From assembly GCF_036370855.1 (NCBI RefSeq), contig NC_088102.1, forward strand, positions 19,325,001 through 19,389,000: a stretch of DNA of 64,000 nucleotides, given 5' to 3'. This DNA comes from Dromaius novaehollandiae. Lineage: Eukaryota > Chordata > Aves > Casuariiformes > Dromaiidae. Each line of letters opens with the position of its first letter. Within the stretch, counting starts at the first letter, position 1. This document shows, in pieces, positions 1 to 14,600 of this stretch. The notes beneath the pieces are model-generated. The model was not told the origin of the DNA. It searched no databases and saw only the letters and a list, made by a program, of their open reading frames with translations. The translations under genes and the position numbers were made by a program.

Positions 1-3000
1 TGCCTGGGGGGCAGAGGGAATGTGCCATACCCAGCTGCAATAAGACGAGGAAAAGGAATTTCTGTTGCCCTGCATCAGGAGCCTTTTAACTGCTGTATCC
101 TGCTTGTCTCCTAATTCCTGGGTCCCAGCATCCTGGGATGAAACCAAGAACTTTCTTCCTGCTCACTGCTGAGGAAAATCTAGGGATGAGGAGAGATCTG
201 CCCAGCTCAAGAACCAAAAAGTGCCCTTCGTTGATCTGTCTGCAAGGTAAACGTTGAAGCAATGTTGTGCTCCAAACAACCCATCATCATCTGAAACTAC
301 AGTTCTGTCCTAATGCCTGTTTTGGCACTCCTGAGGACACCTGCCAGGTAAAGAGGTTGTCCAGAGGATTGCCTACAATGTGTTGGAAAATGAAGCTCTC
401 TGTTATGGAGGCTGGGGCTGCCAGAAGGATACTCAGGTGAGCCTGTCTTTATAAGAGGTGTTAACGATGATATATGGGAATGGAGAAGGGCTCTAAGGAA
501 AACCCTTACTAGATAACCTTCTCCCACGTGTCACGTTTATGTTGAGAAGACCCTGGGGCTAATACACACGTATTGATTCTAGAACAGAACCAAGGAAGCC
601 TGAAGAAAAGGGGTGGTGTAGTACAATCAACCAGTTAGACAAACTTATTAGCTGCCACCTAAAGCATTTTCCTTGATGATTCATCAAGTCTAGAGTTTAT
701 CAGTATGTTAGACAACAGTTCTGAAGAAAAAACATGACGTGGGGGAGACAAAGGTGTTCTTAGGGCTTAAACAAGTGTTCCAGCAGGTGTTACTTCAATT
801 GGAAGTAAAAGGACAAGTAAAAGTCACATGAGATGTCTTGTCTTTCAAGTGCATAGTATTTTGCTTTACTGCTTCTTGATGGCCTTGCTATGAATGTGAG
901 ACTCTAGCTCATCCAAATTCAGCTCCTGGCTTATTTGAGACCAAGGCTGTTTTCCAGAAAATGACATATCATTTAAAGACCAATCAGTGATATAAATCAG
1001 CAAGAAAGTTCATGTACTTCAAGATGCATGGAAAAGAAGGAAAAAAAGTGTCTAAAAGCTCTCTTCTAATGGTGAAAGTTGTACATTGTCCATTTTAATG
1101 GATGTTTAGCCACTACCTTAATTATAAATGATATGCAAGTTTACTGTTGAACAAACTGTCATGAAAGCTGTTTTGTCAGTATACTTAATTCATAGATATA
1201 AACCACATGATTTATAGTCAGACTTGCTGTTGCTTATAGTTGGTGGCTCACTCAGCTTCTTAATTTCTAACAATTTTGATGAAAGTTGCAGAGGTTCAGA
1301 ATCTGCACCAGTTTTATTTGAATTAGCTCAAAAATGGATGTAGCTGAACTGGCACGAGTTCTGATCTTATGTTAAATGTTATTCATGTAGAGATCTGTGC
1401 CTTCTTAGTTAGAAACTGACTGTAGACTAAACCAGATTTTCAGACTACATGTACATAACTACACTGGTTAATTAAACAACTCTGTTCTAAGTTTATTTAT
1501 TTATGACTAATAGCATTCTGTATGTAAAAGAGGCCAACAAAGTTATTTTCTAAGTCTTTACATCTCAACGTCATGGCCTTCCTTTTAAGGAAAAAAATGT
1601 AAGATTCTACCTCAAAAGATGAGTGGGTGGAACAGGCAGTTTGTAAACCACAATACAGTAAAACATTACTTGGAAAATAATTGTACTTGAGTATCCAGTC
1701 TCCTATGATCACAACATAAATAGTGCCGTCCTGCTAAGCCCATTAGACCTCACTGGTTCATTCTTTTGTTGGCAGGACATTTATATAAAACAAAAGGTAA
1801 TTTGTAAGCATTCAATTAAGCACACATGCTATACGACTTGAAAAACTGTCTGCCTGGTGGAGGTTGCTTTTGCTTTTGAGTTATGAGTTGATTTTGCAGC
1901 CAAAGTGTAAAGTTGTCTAGAAGCTGGGGGCAGGGGTGTCCCACTTGTTAGCTTCATCCTGCCAAAATACGTATGACATAGAGAGGCTGCATAGTTGTGG
2001 AAAGCTTGGCATCAATCACACTGGACATGATATACCGTCCTTGTTTTTCCAGCTTCTGCTGTAAAATTACATCACCATGTAAATACAGCCCTGTACATGA
2101 TCTCATGCTTGGTGCGTGGAAAAAGCCATCTCTAAAATCGGCACCATGTTCCACAAACATTGTTCCAGCAGATTTACATTCTTTTCCCTTGCTTGCACTG
2201 AGCGATAGTCCATCTTCTCTCACAGTCTATGGCAAAGCTCCATTCAGCAGAAGCAACCAGTCTGTAAAGCTGTCTTAGTTATTTTGGCATTGTTATTGTA
2301 CATCTCACAAAAGGAAGTTACACACAGTTTAATTTTTTTATATATATTTTTAAAATACACAGCTGGAGATCCATCCTAAGTGATGTGTCTGTAGAAACTT
2401 AATTTCACTTAAAATGGATGTGCAGTGGCTTTGAAACAAATCCTACTTGCAATTTTTTCCATATTTCTAAAAGCGTGCAATTTTTTCCTTCCTTTTATTT
2501 GCCTGTAGACTGCTCTTCTTGCTCAGTGTAAACAGGCCTTAAAATGATGTCTGCTTATTGCAACTAGCTTTCTGCTTTCCCAGTAATGTTTCACTTCTTT
2601 ATCTAGTATTAGGATCAGTGTTATATATCCCCTACTGATGGAGTTTAAAGAAGCAGCTAAAGGCAAAAGGCCCCTGGGCCTCAGATCATGTCTGACTCTG
2701 CATTTCTGAGCTACCTTTGCTTGCAACTTTGGTACGGTTCTCTTAGAGCTCCCTGAACTTCTGTGTTTTTTACCACCTCTGAGCAACAGTGGGATAAATC
2801 AGTTGTAACTTCTTTTGTGTATCTGGGAATCTTCACTTGCCTTGTGTTCCTCCATATATTACCTTAGGAAATTGTATTACCTGTATGTATATTATCTCCA
2901 TATATTACCTTAGGAGAAGAGGAAGGAGCAAACTGTCTGTGCCTCTGACCATAGAGGACAGTATGGTTGCTTGACCTGCCATTATTTGTGGTTTTATACC

Positions 3001-5300
3001 AAGAGGAAGACTAGAGGAGGTGTGGTGGAGAATCTGTACCTCCAGGTGGAGGGAGACTTGTATCTCCTGTATATATGATCTGGGAAACGCTTATTAGCAT
3101 GGGGACTGGAGTCCCCTCCCGGATGTCCAAAGGGAGGTGTAGTTGTATTGTACTTCTTATCCTTATCTTCAGAAACTTTCTGGAGCTGTGAGGCAGCTAG
3201 ATGTGGAAGTATTCTATAGGAGCAATGCTATGGTTCACAGATTTCTGTGAAGCAGAGCAATGATTGCCATACCTTAGGAGCCTTTGAAAAATAAGATTTA
3301 TAGGAATGTCCTTGTTAGTTTTAATTACAGCGAAGCTTTGTCACTTGTCACAGGAGAGGAGAGAACTCTCTGTTTGTGGTATGCAGCAAAAGAAGAAAAT
3401 AACGTTACACCCAAAACAGAGGGCTGGGTCTCTCCTGCATTAGTTGGCATTAGCCCTTCAAACAGAAAGGTGGAACTATACGTGCCAAGTTGGCTTATCT
3501 GCCTCCTTTCCCCGCAGTAAAGACAGGTTGGGTGGAGGACTGTTAAGGGAAGGCACTGAAAGAGCAGAAATAGAAGCAGCACTTCATTTTTAAAACAATG
3601 TAATGTGTCTGTAACTATTGACACAGCTTTTGTTTGAAGTGATTTAAGATAGATGATTACGCATTTAGGTGTTTGCTCAGGTACTCTAATACTTCCCTGG
3701 TATGAGACTGAATTCATCTTCTTTGTATTTAAATAATGCTTCACTTTCAGGTGTTCATTGACCTTTGAGCTCTAGACTTGATTGTGCCCATTTTCCTATG
3801 GATTTGTGTCTCATGGTTGATTGACTTTGGTGTGCAAATAAGAACAGATCTGCTTGAACTTTTTTCCTGGTACCTCCTCGTAGTTACAGAGTCTCTCTCC
3901 CAGGCGGATTCTCTGATCTCTAGTATGAGGTTAGCTCACAACAGCTCTTCCTTCAGCTGGGAATATGTACAGACTCTCTCCTCTTACCCCCTCCTTTTTT
4001 TTTTAAACCTGTGGAAACAGAATTACTTGTGTCATTTCCACCATCTGTCAAATTTGGCTGAAATTTAGGTAATGAGCTCAAAAAATATTGTGGGCCCAAG
4101 GGGGAAAGGAAGGGAGGGGGAGAGAGAAGGAGGGAGAGAGAAAGAAACCAAGCAAGCAAGCTGTGCTCCTTCAGGATCCTGGGGCTCAGATGTCTGTTCT
4201 GCCACAGGCCAGAGAAGCTTTTCAGATCATTGCTGATCACTAGATGTTTCTACTCCTAATTCCAGCAGTACTAGCTCTCAAAACAGCTCAAGCAATTTCT
4301 CTGAAGACACATTTTTTAAAATGCGGATATTATAGTGCAGTGTGCGATGAAGCTGGCTGCTTACTGGAGTTTTGCAGTAATGCAGTTTTAAAGATCCCCT
4401 GGGTGAAGAGTATTTTAATGTACCTTGAAATTACCAGTGATTAAAAGCAGAAGCAGAGATTTAGCTTAGGTTAGTATGAAGAAATGCTTTAAAAGCTTCA
4501 TTTTTAGGTAGTAAAAGAATGACTAGCAGCAGCTCTCAGATCCCCTTCTGCTATCCAGCATGTACCTCAAATTAGGAATCCATTAAAGTTCACAGGCAAT
4601 GATAATGCCTTTTTGAAACCGCTAGCCTGGCTAGATATAACTCAGTGCTGAGGTTGAAAAGCTCCCTGTTGCACTGGCAGAGCACTGACTTCCACAGCTA
4701 TGGACTGTGCTGGAACTGTAGCAGCAGGATCTGAACTTTTTAACCACTGTTTTCAGATCTGTGTGCTATGACTCGTGCAGAACATCAGCTAAGGCAGTCT
4801 GCCTTGTTTTTAGAGCACATACCTTACAGGGAGTTGTGTGTTTGTGGATTCAGATTGACCGCAAAAACATTCCCAAAGAGCTGGGCGATTGATTAGATGA
4901 TGTGAATTCACTATGAAACTTGAATTGCTTGAAAATCAGAAGGTTTGGAGTTCTTTTTTATAGCAGGACAGACAGGTCCTGGAATTCTGGATGGAAGTGT
5001 GAGTTCTGTGACTGGCTTTCAGCACCAAGCTCCAGTGCCTGTATGGAAAGCAGTAGGTCAGAATCTCCATGAAAGAAAAGTAGGGAAAGTGGGATAAATG
5101 TATAGCCAGTTACAGAATGCTGCAAAACTCAGGATTAATACAATTCTCTAATTCCATGGACAAGTAAGTAAAATATTGATGATGTTAGGGCACTTAAACT
5201 AAGGTGAAGTAGATCTAGGAATAAAAGAGGATCTCTGAGGCCCCAGTCCTGTGCATGTTAGACTTTGCTGTCTATCTCTGCACTAGACATTTTGTAGACC
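1..5300. other. Intergenic, no gene recognised
   Basis: AT-rich sequence with only short open frames that resemble nothing I know. It contains a polypurine tract at 4097-4147 and a 20-bp direct repeat (copies at 2850-2869 and 2896-2915). On the minus strand 2223-1954 is open for 89 codons, but no family resemblance or splice context supports it. In mammals the gene upstream of CATSPERB is TC2N on the same strand. I could not see a TC2N exon here. Confidence 0.5.
4097..4147. repeat. Polypurine (GA-rich) tract
   Basis: About 50 bases of almost only G and A on the + strand (GGGAAAGGAAGGGAGGGGGA ... GAGAGAAAGAAA), a low-complexity sequence. Confidence 0.9.
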
Positions 5301-8300
5301 AAATGCAAGCCCACTGATTACCAGTCTCTAGTGTGGACAAATTGTATTGAGTGGGCAAATTATAGCCTTCAGTGTAGTGGATTCAAAGGTATGCCATGAT
5401 GGGATTTCTGGCGTCAAGTCTGCATGTAATGCCAAAACCCATATAGGAGGAAATGTGACATCGGTGTGGATTCGATATTCTCTGTCTAACAGCATTGCAC
5501 CTTGCCTAGCGAGTAATAAGCCTACAACTACCCTTTCTGAAAAATATAGCAGGTGCTGATATTCAGGTACAGCTAAGTGGCATTTAGGACATCTACTCAC
5601 TCTCAGCCACTTTATTTCACCAGCACTTCATTCCCTTTCCCTGCCTGCACCTCTCAGTTGCCTAAGAGACAAGTGTTGTCAAACACATCCAGCTGTTTTA
5701 CTTCCTTTAATCTGCCGATGGAAGATCATCAGAATGACAACTTTCTCCTGTGCTTTAGAAAATGTATGTCAAATCTGTTTGCAAATGATCCCGTGTATGA
5801 ACAGATCAAAGCACCAGGCTGGTCAACAAAAGCAGCAAGAGTATCGGCTGTGCCAACTGCATCAATGCTGCAGCTGGAATTTTGGCAGAACAAGTCACAA
5901 ATCCAATGTTTTGGCCCAGATCCTTAGCTGGTGCAGCGTAAACCGGACTGCAGATTGGTAGATCCATGCCAGCTCCCTTTAGCTGGTAGTCTGGATATGC
6001 AAGCTACAGAAACTACAATCCCCACTATGGAGAAAGATGTGCCTCTTGCTGTTTGTCCCCTGCAAGGCTTCAGTAGGCTGCCCCAGGGTCTCAGAAGAGA
6101 GTGTCCAGGGCTGGAGATACACCCTCAGCAGCTCCAGCAAAAGCTGGAAAGGCGAAATCTCACCTAAGATCTGGACTGATGCAGAGCTTTTTGGCATGGC
6201 CTTTCGTACCCCTGGAGATCCATTTTCTTCATTTTGGTGCTTCCCAGTTAAAATATGGCTTCACGATGAGCTAATAAACCTTATCCATTTGAGTCTGTCT
6301 TGCCGAATAGGATTTCTTGATGTGGCAGCAGAAGAGGAGGTAGAGGGGAAGAATATTTATTGTGGTCTTTGTTAACAGTTGCTTTAATATTTCTTTGAAC
6401 TAGTTGCCTGTGTCCTGCAGGTGGGAAGCTACTTCACCCTAATGGAAAAGGTTCAGATTATTAGACTCAAAAGAATTGGTTTTCTTCAGGTCTTTGACAC
6501 TGACACCACTAAATCCATTTCTCCACATGGTGAAATAGAGATATTTTTTTCTTACCTTACAGGTGAGACTTAAATCATTGTTTGTGAGTTGTGTGGACAA
6601 ACACCATAGAGAATATACCAATAAGATGCATGAAATACTGTTTATATTTGATGTTTTAATACATGGTCTAAAAAGCCTCCTCGAGACTAAACTCTTACCT
6701 GTTTCTATGTCCTCACTTGTATTACTAAATATGTCAAAGAGTTAAAACAGCAATCATTTTTTTAGATGTTTGCTGCTTCTTCATTTAAGCTTTTGCATTT
6801 CTGACTTCGGGCAGTACAAATAGATTTGTCATACCCACCTTGAATGAATCGATTTCCCTCCGTCCCCCTCTCCCCCCCTTCATGAAGTATATGTTCAGGA
6901 ACTGTTTTGCTGTAGAGGATGTTTAGTAACGTTGATTTAAAACGTGCATTTTGGGTTCATTTTAACATTGTACTGTGCATTTAACTGCAGTATGCCAAAT
7001 AAAACTTGATGTAGGTTGTCAGAAGCAAAGCTGGCAAAATATTTACAGGAAGGGTAGGGCTTGAAGGATACAGAACTGATTACGAAGTTATAATTCTAAC
7101 AAGTCCAAATATAACTCTAGCTGGTTATCCCTGAAAGTTTTAAGTGCTTGAGGTTGTCAAATGGTGTTTGCAAAACACTACAATGCTGTCAGTGCAAGGG
7201 TGTCTCCTTTGCTCAAAACTGTACCACATCTGTTAAAAGAAACAAATGATCCCCAGGGAAGCAGAAGCCTGGAGATCCCAGAAGCCTTGGGATCGGGGTG
7301 CCGCAGCATCCTGAGGGCACACCTGACAACGCAATGCTTGAGGCTCTTACAACTTCTTAATGGAGATGTACTTTCTACTTAAGGGAGACCAGCTTAGACT
7401 GCAATTAATTCTTGATAAAACTGTTAAGACTTTGTGAAGCAGAAGCAATCTTCCAGCTCACAGAGGCTCCTGCAGAATGGCCAAGGCTATGACACCATGG
7501 ACATAACGGAGAATCCAAAATACAAAAAGAAAAGGAGGCTAAAGCATAAAGGCATGCAAAACCAATGAAGAAGCTGCAGAAAAAAAACCACAGTGGTTTC
7601 CCATGCTGCAGCAAATAGCCCAAGCCGGTACTCAGAATTTTGATAAAGATGCAAAAATTGCAATAGATCGTACAGCTGTAGAAGAGTTTCCTAATGCCAG
7701 TGCCGCATGCACAGATGGTGACCGCAGCACTGCTAGCATAAAGAAATGCTTTATGGGCAAAAGACTCGTGGGCGCTGTTGCGACAAATGGAGCGCGTGTT
7801 CCTCATGAGAACACACTGGCTACTAACGGCTGTTAAACATGGACGTGAGTCACACAGTGAAAGCTGAAAAACTAATGGGACTGTGTTTATGTTGGAAACT
7901 GGCATCTGATTGTCTAAAGCCAGATGTGGCAGAGTGGAAAAACCCCGGTGTTCTGGAGTTCTGGGACCTGTCACTTCTTTGGCACCGTCTACGTGCCAAA
8001 TACACAAATACACACGTACTAGGAAATAACAGTCTGAATGGTAGCAACGTCGCACCAGGTGGCCCCACTGCTGGGTGAGCTTGCTGCCATGAGTGGAAAT
8101 AAGCTAACCAAAAAGCAGGTGATGCTTTCTTCAAGTCCCATGTGGATGACAACCCATTTTGCCCACAGAGTTGGAATTCACATCATCTCCCTCGATGAAG
8201 CCAGCATCTTTCTCTGTAAGTGTCGCGCTAGCGATCGTTCAGTTGCAGGCACGCAGTCCCCACAAGCCCTTACTGAGCACTTCCAGAAAAGGCTGTTTGG

Positions 8301-8620
8301 CTCTCCAGGGGCAGATCTGACTGTAAGCACAGAAAGGTAATGCCAACTGTGAAGGGGGCACAGCTCAGTATTACGTTTGTAACACCAGGTACTGTGACAC
8401 TATAGATGCTGTTGGTTGTTATCAGATGATGAGAAAGGAGTGTCTCGGTACCGCAGCCCCAGCCTCCACGATATGACAAAATGGCATTGATGCTTTGTAT
8501 TCCATTCGCTTTTGTATGCACAACCATGCCAGGGACAATTTTCCAGGGCGCTGAGGTAAATTACTTAATTGTTGTTTATCCAAGCTGATTTCAGGCCTCC
8601 CAAACCACATTTACTTTAAA
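5301..8620. other. Unassigned stretch rich in open frames
   Basis: This part has a higher GC content and more overlapping open frames than its surroundings. Examples are 5577-5927 (+, 116 codons), 5931-6375 (+, two frames), 7405-8055 (-, 216 codons) and 8038-8340 (+, 100 codons). None reads like a known protein, and the frames on opposite strands overlap. It may be an old retrotransposed or repeat-derived sequence, or exons of a non-coding RNA. I cannot decide from sequence alone. Confidence 0.35.
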
Positions 8621-11600
8621 AAGCATTGAAAAATTTCCCGACTTCTGTAATAAATTAATCTGCTGTTGGAATTTACGGGAAGGTGGTACTAAACTACAGA
8701 GCAGTAATTTCTGGAGGTTCATACTGAAAGCAGAAATGGGCATAGTGCACACTTGCAATGGGTGAAGCTGGTATCTTTTGCTTCAGAACAGATACTGGCA
8801 ATACAGTACTGTTTCAAAAAAGGGAAACAGCATGCTGAGAAATTAGTTAGTTTTGTGCAGAAGACACAGAGATATTTATTGCTCCACTTGGGGCTGGGAT
8901 GGCCTCAGTTGAAGGATGGTGTCCAACTCCAGATACTGTGTTTCAAGAAAGATAGAGACAAAATGAAAAGGTACTGGCCTGTTTAATGAGCAAAAGAGAA
9001 AGCATGGACACAACATTTTAATATTCCAGCCTAAAAGTTTGTTGAAAAAGAGGACAAAGACTGATTATTCTCTATGTCTACTAGGAAAGAACTGCATAAT
9101 CACCTGATTACAGTTTACAAGGAAGTTTTAACTAGTATCTGCTTCTATTTTTTTAAACTGCCTAGCAACGTTTAAAATTTCTATGAAGTACTGAAGCAAA
9201 AGGAATGTGCTCAGATGTAACCTGTGTATCTTAAAAGTTTGATTGCTGTTGAAGATGAGTGAAAACATGGTTTTTATTTACTTATTTAGTTTGCTGGTAT
9301 ACGTCTTTAAAGAAAGCTGTTCTTACCAGCAATCCAAAAACGCTATGCAAAAAGTTGTTTTTAACTTTCTAATCATTTCATCAAAATTTGACAGTTCTCA
9401 AAATCAAAAATGATAAAAAGTTCACTTTGCAAAGGATATGTGAAGAACTCACCTCACTGATGATTAGGAAATAATCTTATATAATTCATCCATTGGGTAG
9501 ATACATATTTCTGATACAGTAATGGTCCATTTGGTAAACAGAATTGCTAGTATTACCAAAAAGTACAGGTTTCGGCAATCACAGGAGCTCTATCCTGTGT
9601 TTAATTCATTAATTCTTTATTGTCTGTTCTACCCCACAGGCATTGCTTTGTGAAAGCTTTCCATTACATAAAGTATGAGCAAAAAGCTAAAACAAAGGTT
9701 CACTGATCTCCGCAGTCATAGGCCTCAGCATACATTCCTCGGGCTCCTTTCATTTCAAGGGGTGTGTTGAGTATGCACACGGTTCCTGGTCAGGCCACTT
9801 GGCCAGAAACATGGTTTCACAAAGTGAAAAGGTTTGAAAAGGTTTAGTAAGTGCTGTTTTGATCTCATTTGGGAAGTTCCCTTGGTGATTTTCACAGACT
9901 GTGCCCATCTTAATCAGCTTAGCTGAATGACACTTAATTCCACAGGATAAAGAAGCCATGGTGTCACTCAACTGGGATGGAGTTTCTTCCAGTTCTCTCT
10001 CCTGCAAACAAGCACAACCATACTGAAATCAGCAAAAATGCTTTTAATTCATTTTTTTCCTTTTAAGTCTCATTCCATGGTACTATCACTTTCTTTTTGA
10101 CTTAGCAGCTTGAATCTGATATTTCTGTCTATGGGAACTGCAAGTACTTGGTCATGGTGAAGGGCTATGCTAATAATATGGAACAAAACACTGGCAACAA
10201 CAAAAGCTTTTGTGTGCTCAGTTTAAAGCTGTATTTGCTTTAGCTCAATGAGCTGGTGGTCTCTTTGAATTTGGATATGTGCTGGCTTATTAAAAGTAAT
10301 CTTTTTTTAAAAAACCCACATTCTTTATTAATGGGACACAAGCATGGGATAAAGCTTAAGAAGGTGGCTTTTACTACATCTTTTCTAACGTTACTGTAAC
10401 AGGTATCTGGAAACTCCAGGATCACCACTCTGGACTGTAGAAATCAATCCATTTACACCTCAATCCTAAACAATTCACATTTATAATGGATCTATTTCCA
10501 GATGAAGCATGTTTTCAGCTTCAAACCCATTCTGTACTAGCCTGTGTTCATTCATATTTGTCAGTCTGACACATAGGCACTTCTTCACTGATTCCCAAAC
10601 AAGTTCAGGTACTACAGGAAGGACTGGGTCTATCATGTCTTATGTTGATTTTCTGATGATTGTATTTTATTACACTTAATTTACACATATAACCCGTTCC
10701 TTTTTCTTTTACAGAGCTTCCTGTTGGCAGTGTAATATTGTGTGAACGGCATATAATCTTGACTTCTTTTGCAATAACGTGTGGGCCAATGCCAACTTTT
10801 TGTTTAAAAAGGGTGTGAAAGGATTTGGCCTATGAGAGAAGGATGCTAAACATTAGCCGTGACATCACTTGAGCACCTGCCTCATGAATAACCCCGGATA
10901 CTCTCACAGATGCAGGGCAGAATTGAAACTCCATTTAGTATCGTCTGCCATAAAATCATGTGTCCTTTCTGCCTTTAGTTACTAACTTAAGTTTTGTTCT
11001 TGTTTTATAAACAAAGAAAGAAAAGGAATTTTTAGCTGATACTGAATACCTGATTACTGTAAACTGTACGCTCTGGACAAAGGCCAACTGCGATAATCAT
11101 ATTTTGCTTTAGTAAACTTCTAATTCATTTCATAAACTGTTTAACATGCCTATCTTAACTTCCCATCTCCAGGTGTTGTACAGTGTTGCTAGGTTCTGTT
11201 AAACACTCATGATTCATCTCTACTCAGCTGATTTTGTGTTTTCCTCTGAGCATAAAAAGCTTTAAAAATACATAGATTGTGTTACAACAATGAAAAAATC
11301 ATAACAAAATTAAGAGTGCAGATGTTTTGCAGATGAAAATGAGTATGTAGCAGATTTTGCTCAAAAGTTTATTCTCCAATTACCCCAACCTTCTGCCTTG
11401 GAGTGAGTGTTTATTTAAATAAAAAAGTCAATAGCCATGAGTGCTTCAATGTTTTAGCAATGTTTTAGCATTTTTTCACTGCATGAAAAATGGGACAGAA
11501 TTAAAAGTGACTTAGTTGTGTACATACTGCCAAGTTCTCTCAGGAGCTGTTTTCTTGTAGAATAGACAAAACAAGATGTTATTGTTTGGCTCCATTGCAA

Positions 11601-14600
11601 ATTTTTTGTAAAAGCCTTAGGTCTTAAGGTAAGGTCTCAATGTGAAAAGCTCTGCATTTTCCAACCAGGCATTATCACACAGATTTGCTCTAAGTGCTTC
11701 TTTCTGTACAGCTGATGGGGAGAAAGAGAATTGCACCCAACAATGCAATTTTTTCCAGTTGCTTTTAAAATATGACACCTCATTCACAATAAACTAAATT
11801 TTAAATTTTAAAGACAGAACGAACAGAACTGAAAATATACCATGGGGAATGGGGTAGAAAATTCTAATTACATCTTGTCACATTCAGTCACTGGAGACAG
11901 GGCTGGGGAGTTCAAAAGTCAAAAGGCACACCAAAACTACACTGTTCATAACTGAATGTTAATTTTTCTGTATTTCAAAATATATGGAAACCCCAGTAGT
12001 GGAACTGCCCTCTTTGAAAACAGCTTCCACACCGACTTGGACAGAGTTGTGGTCAAAATTAACTTCAGCTGGGTGATCATTGTGAGAAGGTCTCTGTCAT
12101 ACTCTGTCAAAGAGACTGAGGAAGGTTGCCCCTAATCAAGATCATATAAGATTCACTCACTTGAAATGAGAAGTAGGAGCTATTTTAGAAGACAGCACTT
12201 TTTCTATCAGGATAACAGCCCTCAAAACCAATAGAGTTACTTTGAAAAGTAACTTGTAATGCTATTCCTCAGATGATATTTATTTTTTGATCTCCACTGA
12301 CATATAATCTTTGTATTATGAAATTACAGAATTATTAATTTTATTAATTTTATTTTAATTTTTTGACAAACTCTTCATTGCACTAGGTACATTCCACAAA
12401 GAAGGACTAAGAAAGAAGTGGAAGACTCAAGAAAAAGCCATGCCTAGGTGAATATGGGGCAGTAGAAAGGGATGAGTGTTTGTGTATGTGTGTGTGATGT
12501 TATGCATTTGGTTTATGTGTGCATAGAAACGTGTGCATGTAGAAGGAACTGTAGAAGAAACTGATAGAAGGACAGCAAGATAGTTGTGTTGTATCAGGAA
12601 GAACAGAGAAACACAAAAGGTAACAGAGAGCTGACACGTGGGCAGTAGAGCTGAGCTTGGCTGGACACATGGGCTACTTTGGCAGTACCAACTATCTCTG
12701 AAAACTATTTGATTCTTCAGTGTGCTGTGGCTGCTTTAAGATGGTCTGGAGTGCATCAAAGCTAATATAAGCATATTTATAAATGAAGTTACAGCATGAG
12801 ATGGCAAAATGGCAGAGATTTAAGTCATTTTCATGTTCAAATGATGTATTTTCTGTATCTCTAATGTGCTGGATTTTCATTAACCTTAATTCTGAATTTC
12901 CTAGGTTTACCATGTTTAGTTTAAAAATAATATCACTCAAAAATCATCTGTAAAGAAAACTGTCTGCATTTTGCTCTACATTATGAAATCTATTTTAAAG
13001 TAGTTTTGTCAGGGAATATAATTCCAAGCATTGGTTTAAACAGTTTTGGCGGAAAATTAGATTTTTATTAAATACACATTTTTAGACAAAAAGCCTGTTT
13101 TCTGGGGAAAAACTTGTTTTCTTTTAAATTAACTAATTAAATACTCAGAACTATTTTTTAGCCAAAAGCTGAAAAGTTTCACTTTGGAAATACTCCCATC
13201 TTTTCCCATGGGAGTTGCAGCTCAAACAACTTGTTGTCCTCTATTAGGACTTGGTCTCTCTAATGAGATTACAGCTCCAAGGAAGCACTGCAGGCAAGCA
13301 ACAAGACAGGACACTGACAGACACAGCCATAAGCCAAATGGGTACTCTGCGTTACAGCTGCCAGGACCCATCAGGTTGACATTCTCTGGACTTAAACTTC
13401 TGGATTTTGGCTGAAGGTCTTGGGGAATAGCTGGAAATGTGACTTCCCGTTGTGTTCCAAGATTCAATACCATCTGTAACACAATTTCCGAGAGCAGTGG
13501 AAAACAATTACCTTGTCTTCTGCCTTGCTCCCTAGAAAATGCAGTCACTTAAAACGAGACTGTAAGTGGCCTCTACCATTATTCATATATTTGAACACGG
13601 GAACCATACACAATTTTGATGTGGTTAGTCTCTGGCACCTCATACTACTATTCCTAGTATCTTCCAGAACTGGCAGTTGATAGTTGATTTAAATCATTTT
13701 ATATCCAGTGTCTGAAGTTGGAGTATACCAATTAGCATTTATATAGCCCTTAACAATACTGCAAAAAGTCCATCCACAAAATACCCATCACCATACAGCC
13801 TTATCTCCATTTACATTAGACTTCCCGTCTTTCCCATCCAACATATGGTTTCATTTTGAAAGAGCAGACTTACAGTAAACTGTATCATAACTGCTACACT
13901 GGCACATGCTGTAATTTATAACAGTACATCTGTTTGAGGAAGATTTCCCATACTCACTGAATGCTTAAGGGCTTTTAAAAATAATAATTTTATTTATACA
14001 TTTCTACCTTGAGTAATGGATATGGGAAGAGAAATGAGGATTCTTACCCATCCCTCCAAGAATTTTAGGTTTTCATTTATTTTACAGGTCCAGGCTGACT
14101 TTTGGAGAGAGAACAAAGGCATCAAGCTCAGGATCCCTTGTACTTAGAGGCAAATGGGATCTTAATTCTACTTCAGTCCCCCTGGGTTTGCTGCTCTTGT
14201 AATCTGCTGTATTAGATGTTCTGAATAGCATAATTTACATTTTTGAAATGCAAATGTGGGATCACCAGATCCCACAATAGGAGCTGGAAGGCTTCTGAAA
14301 ACCTACTGGCTCAGATCCCAGATGAAGACTTGGGCTTGCCCATATGAAGTGTTTTGCCTGTAGATCGGCTGAGGTGCAGGAGTGACACATGCATTTAAAC
14401 TTCTGAAGTTCCTAATGATTTTTTTCCCCTTTCTTCCTTTCCTGACTCAGCAAAGCTAGACATCACAGGCACACAGATGATTAACAGGTGAAGAGAACAG
14501 TTTATACTTAAAGTCTGCAAGAAGAAACTCCTGGCTCCTTCACTAGGAACTGCTCAGTACTCAGACCTGATCCTGGCGCCCCTGCTCCAGTGCTAACTTT

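Noticed and set aside
3325..3744. 139-codon minus-strand open frame
   Set aside because: Low-complexity, hydrophobic and serine-rich text with no known relative, in sequence that is otherwise ordinary intergenic DNA.
7405..8055. 216-codon minus-strand open frame as a gene
   Set aside because: Its cysteine-, serine- and phenylalanine-rich text resembles no family, overlaps several plus-strand frames and shows no start or splice context.
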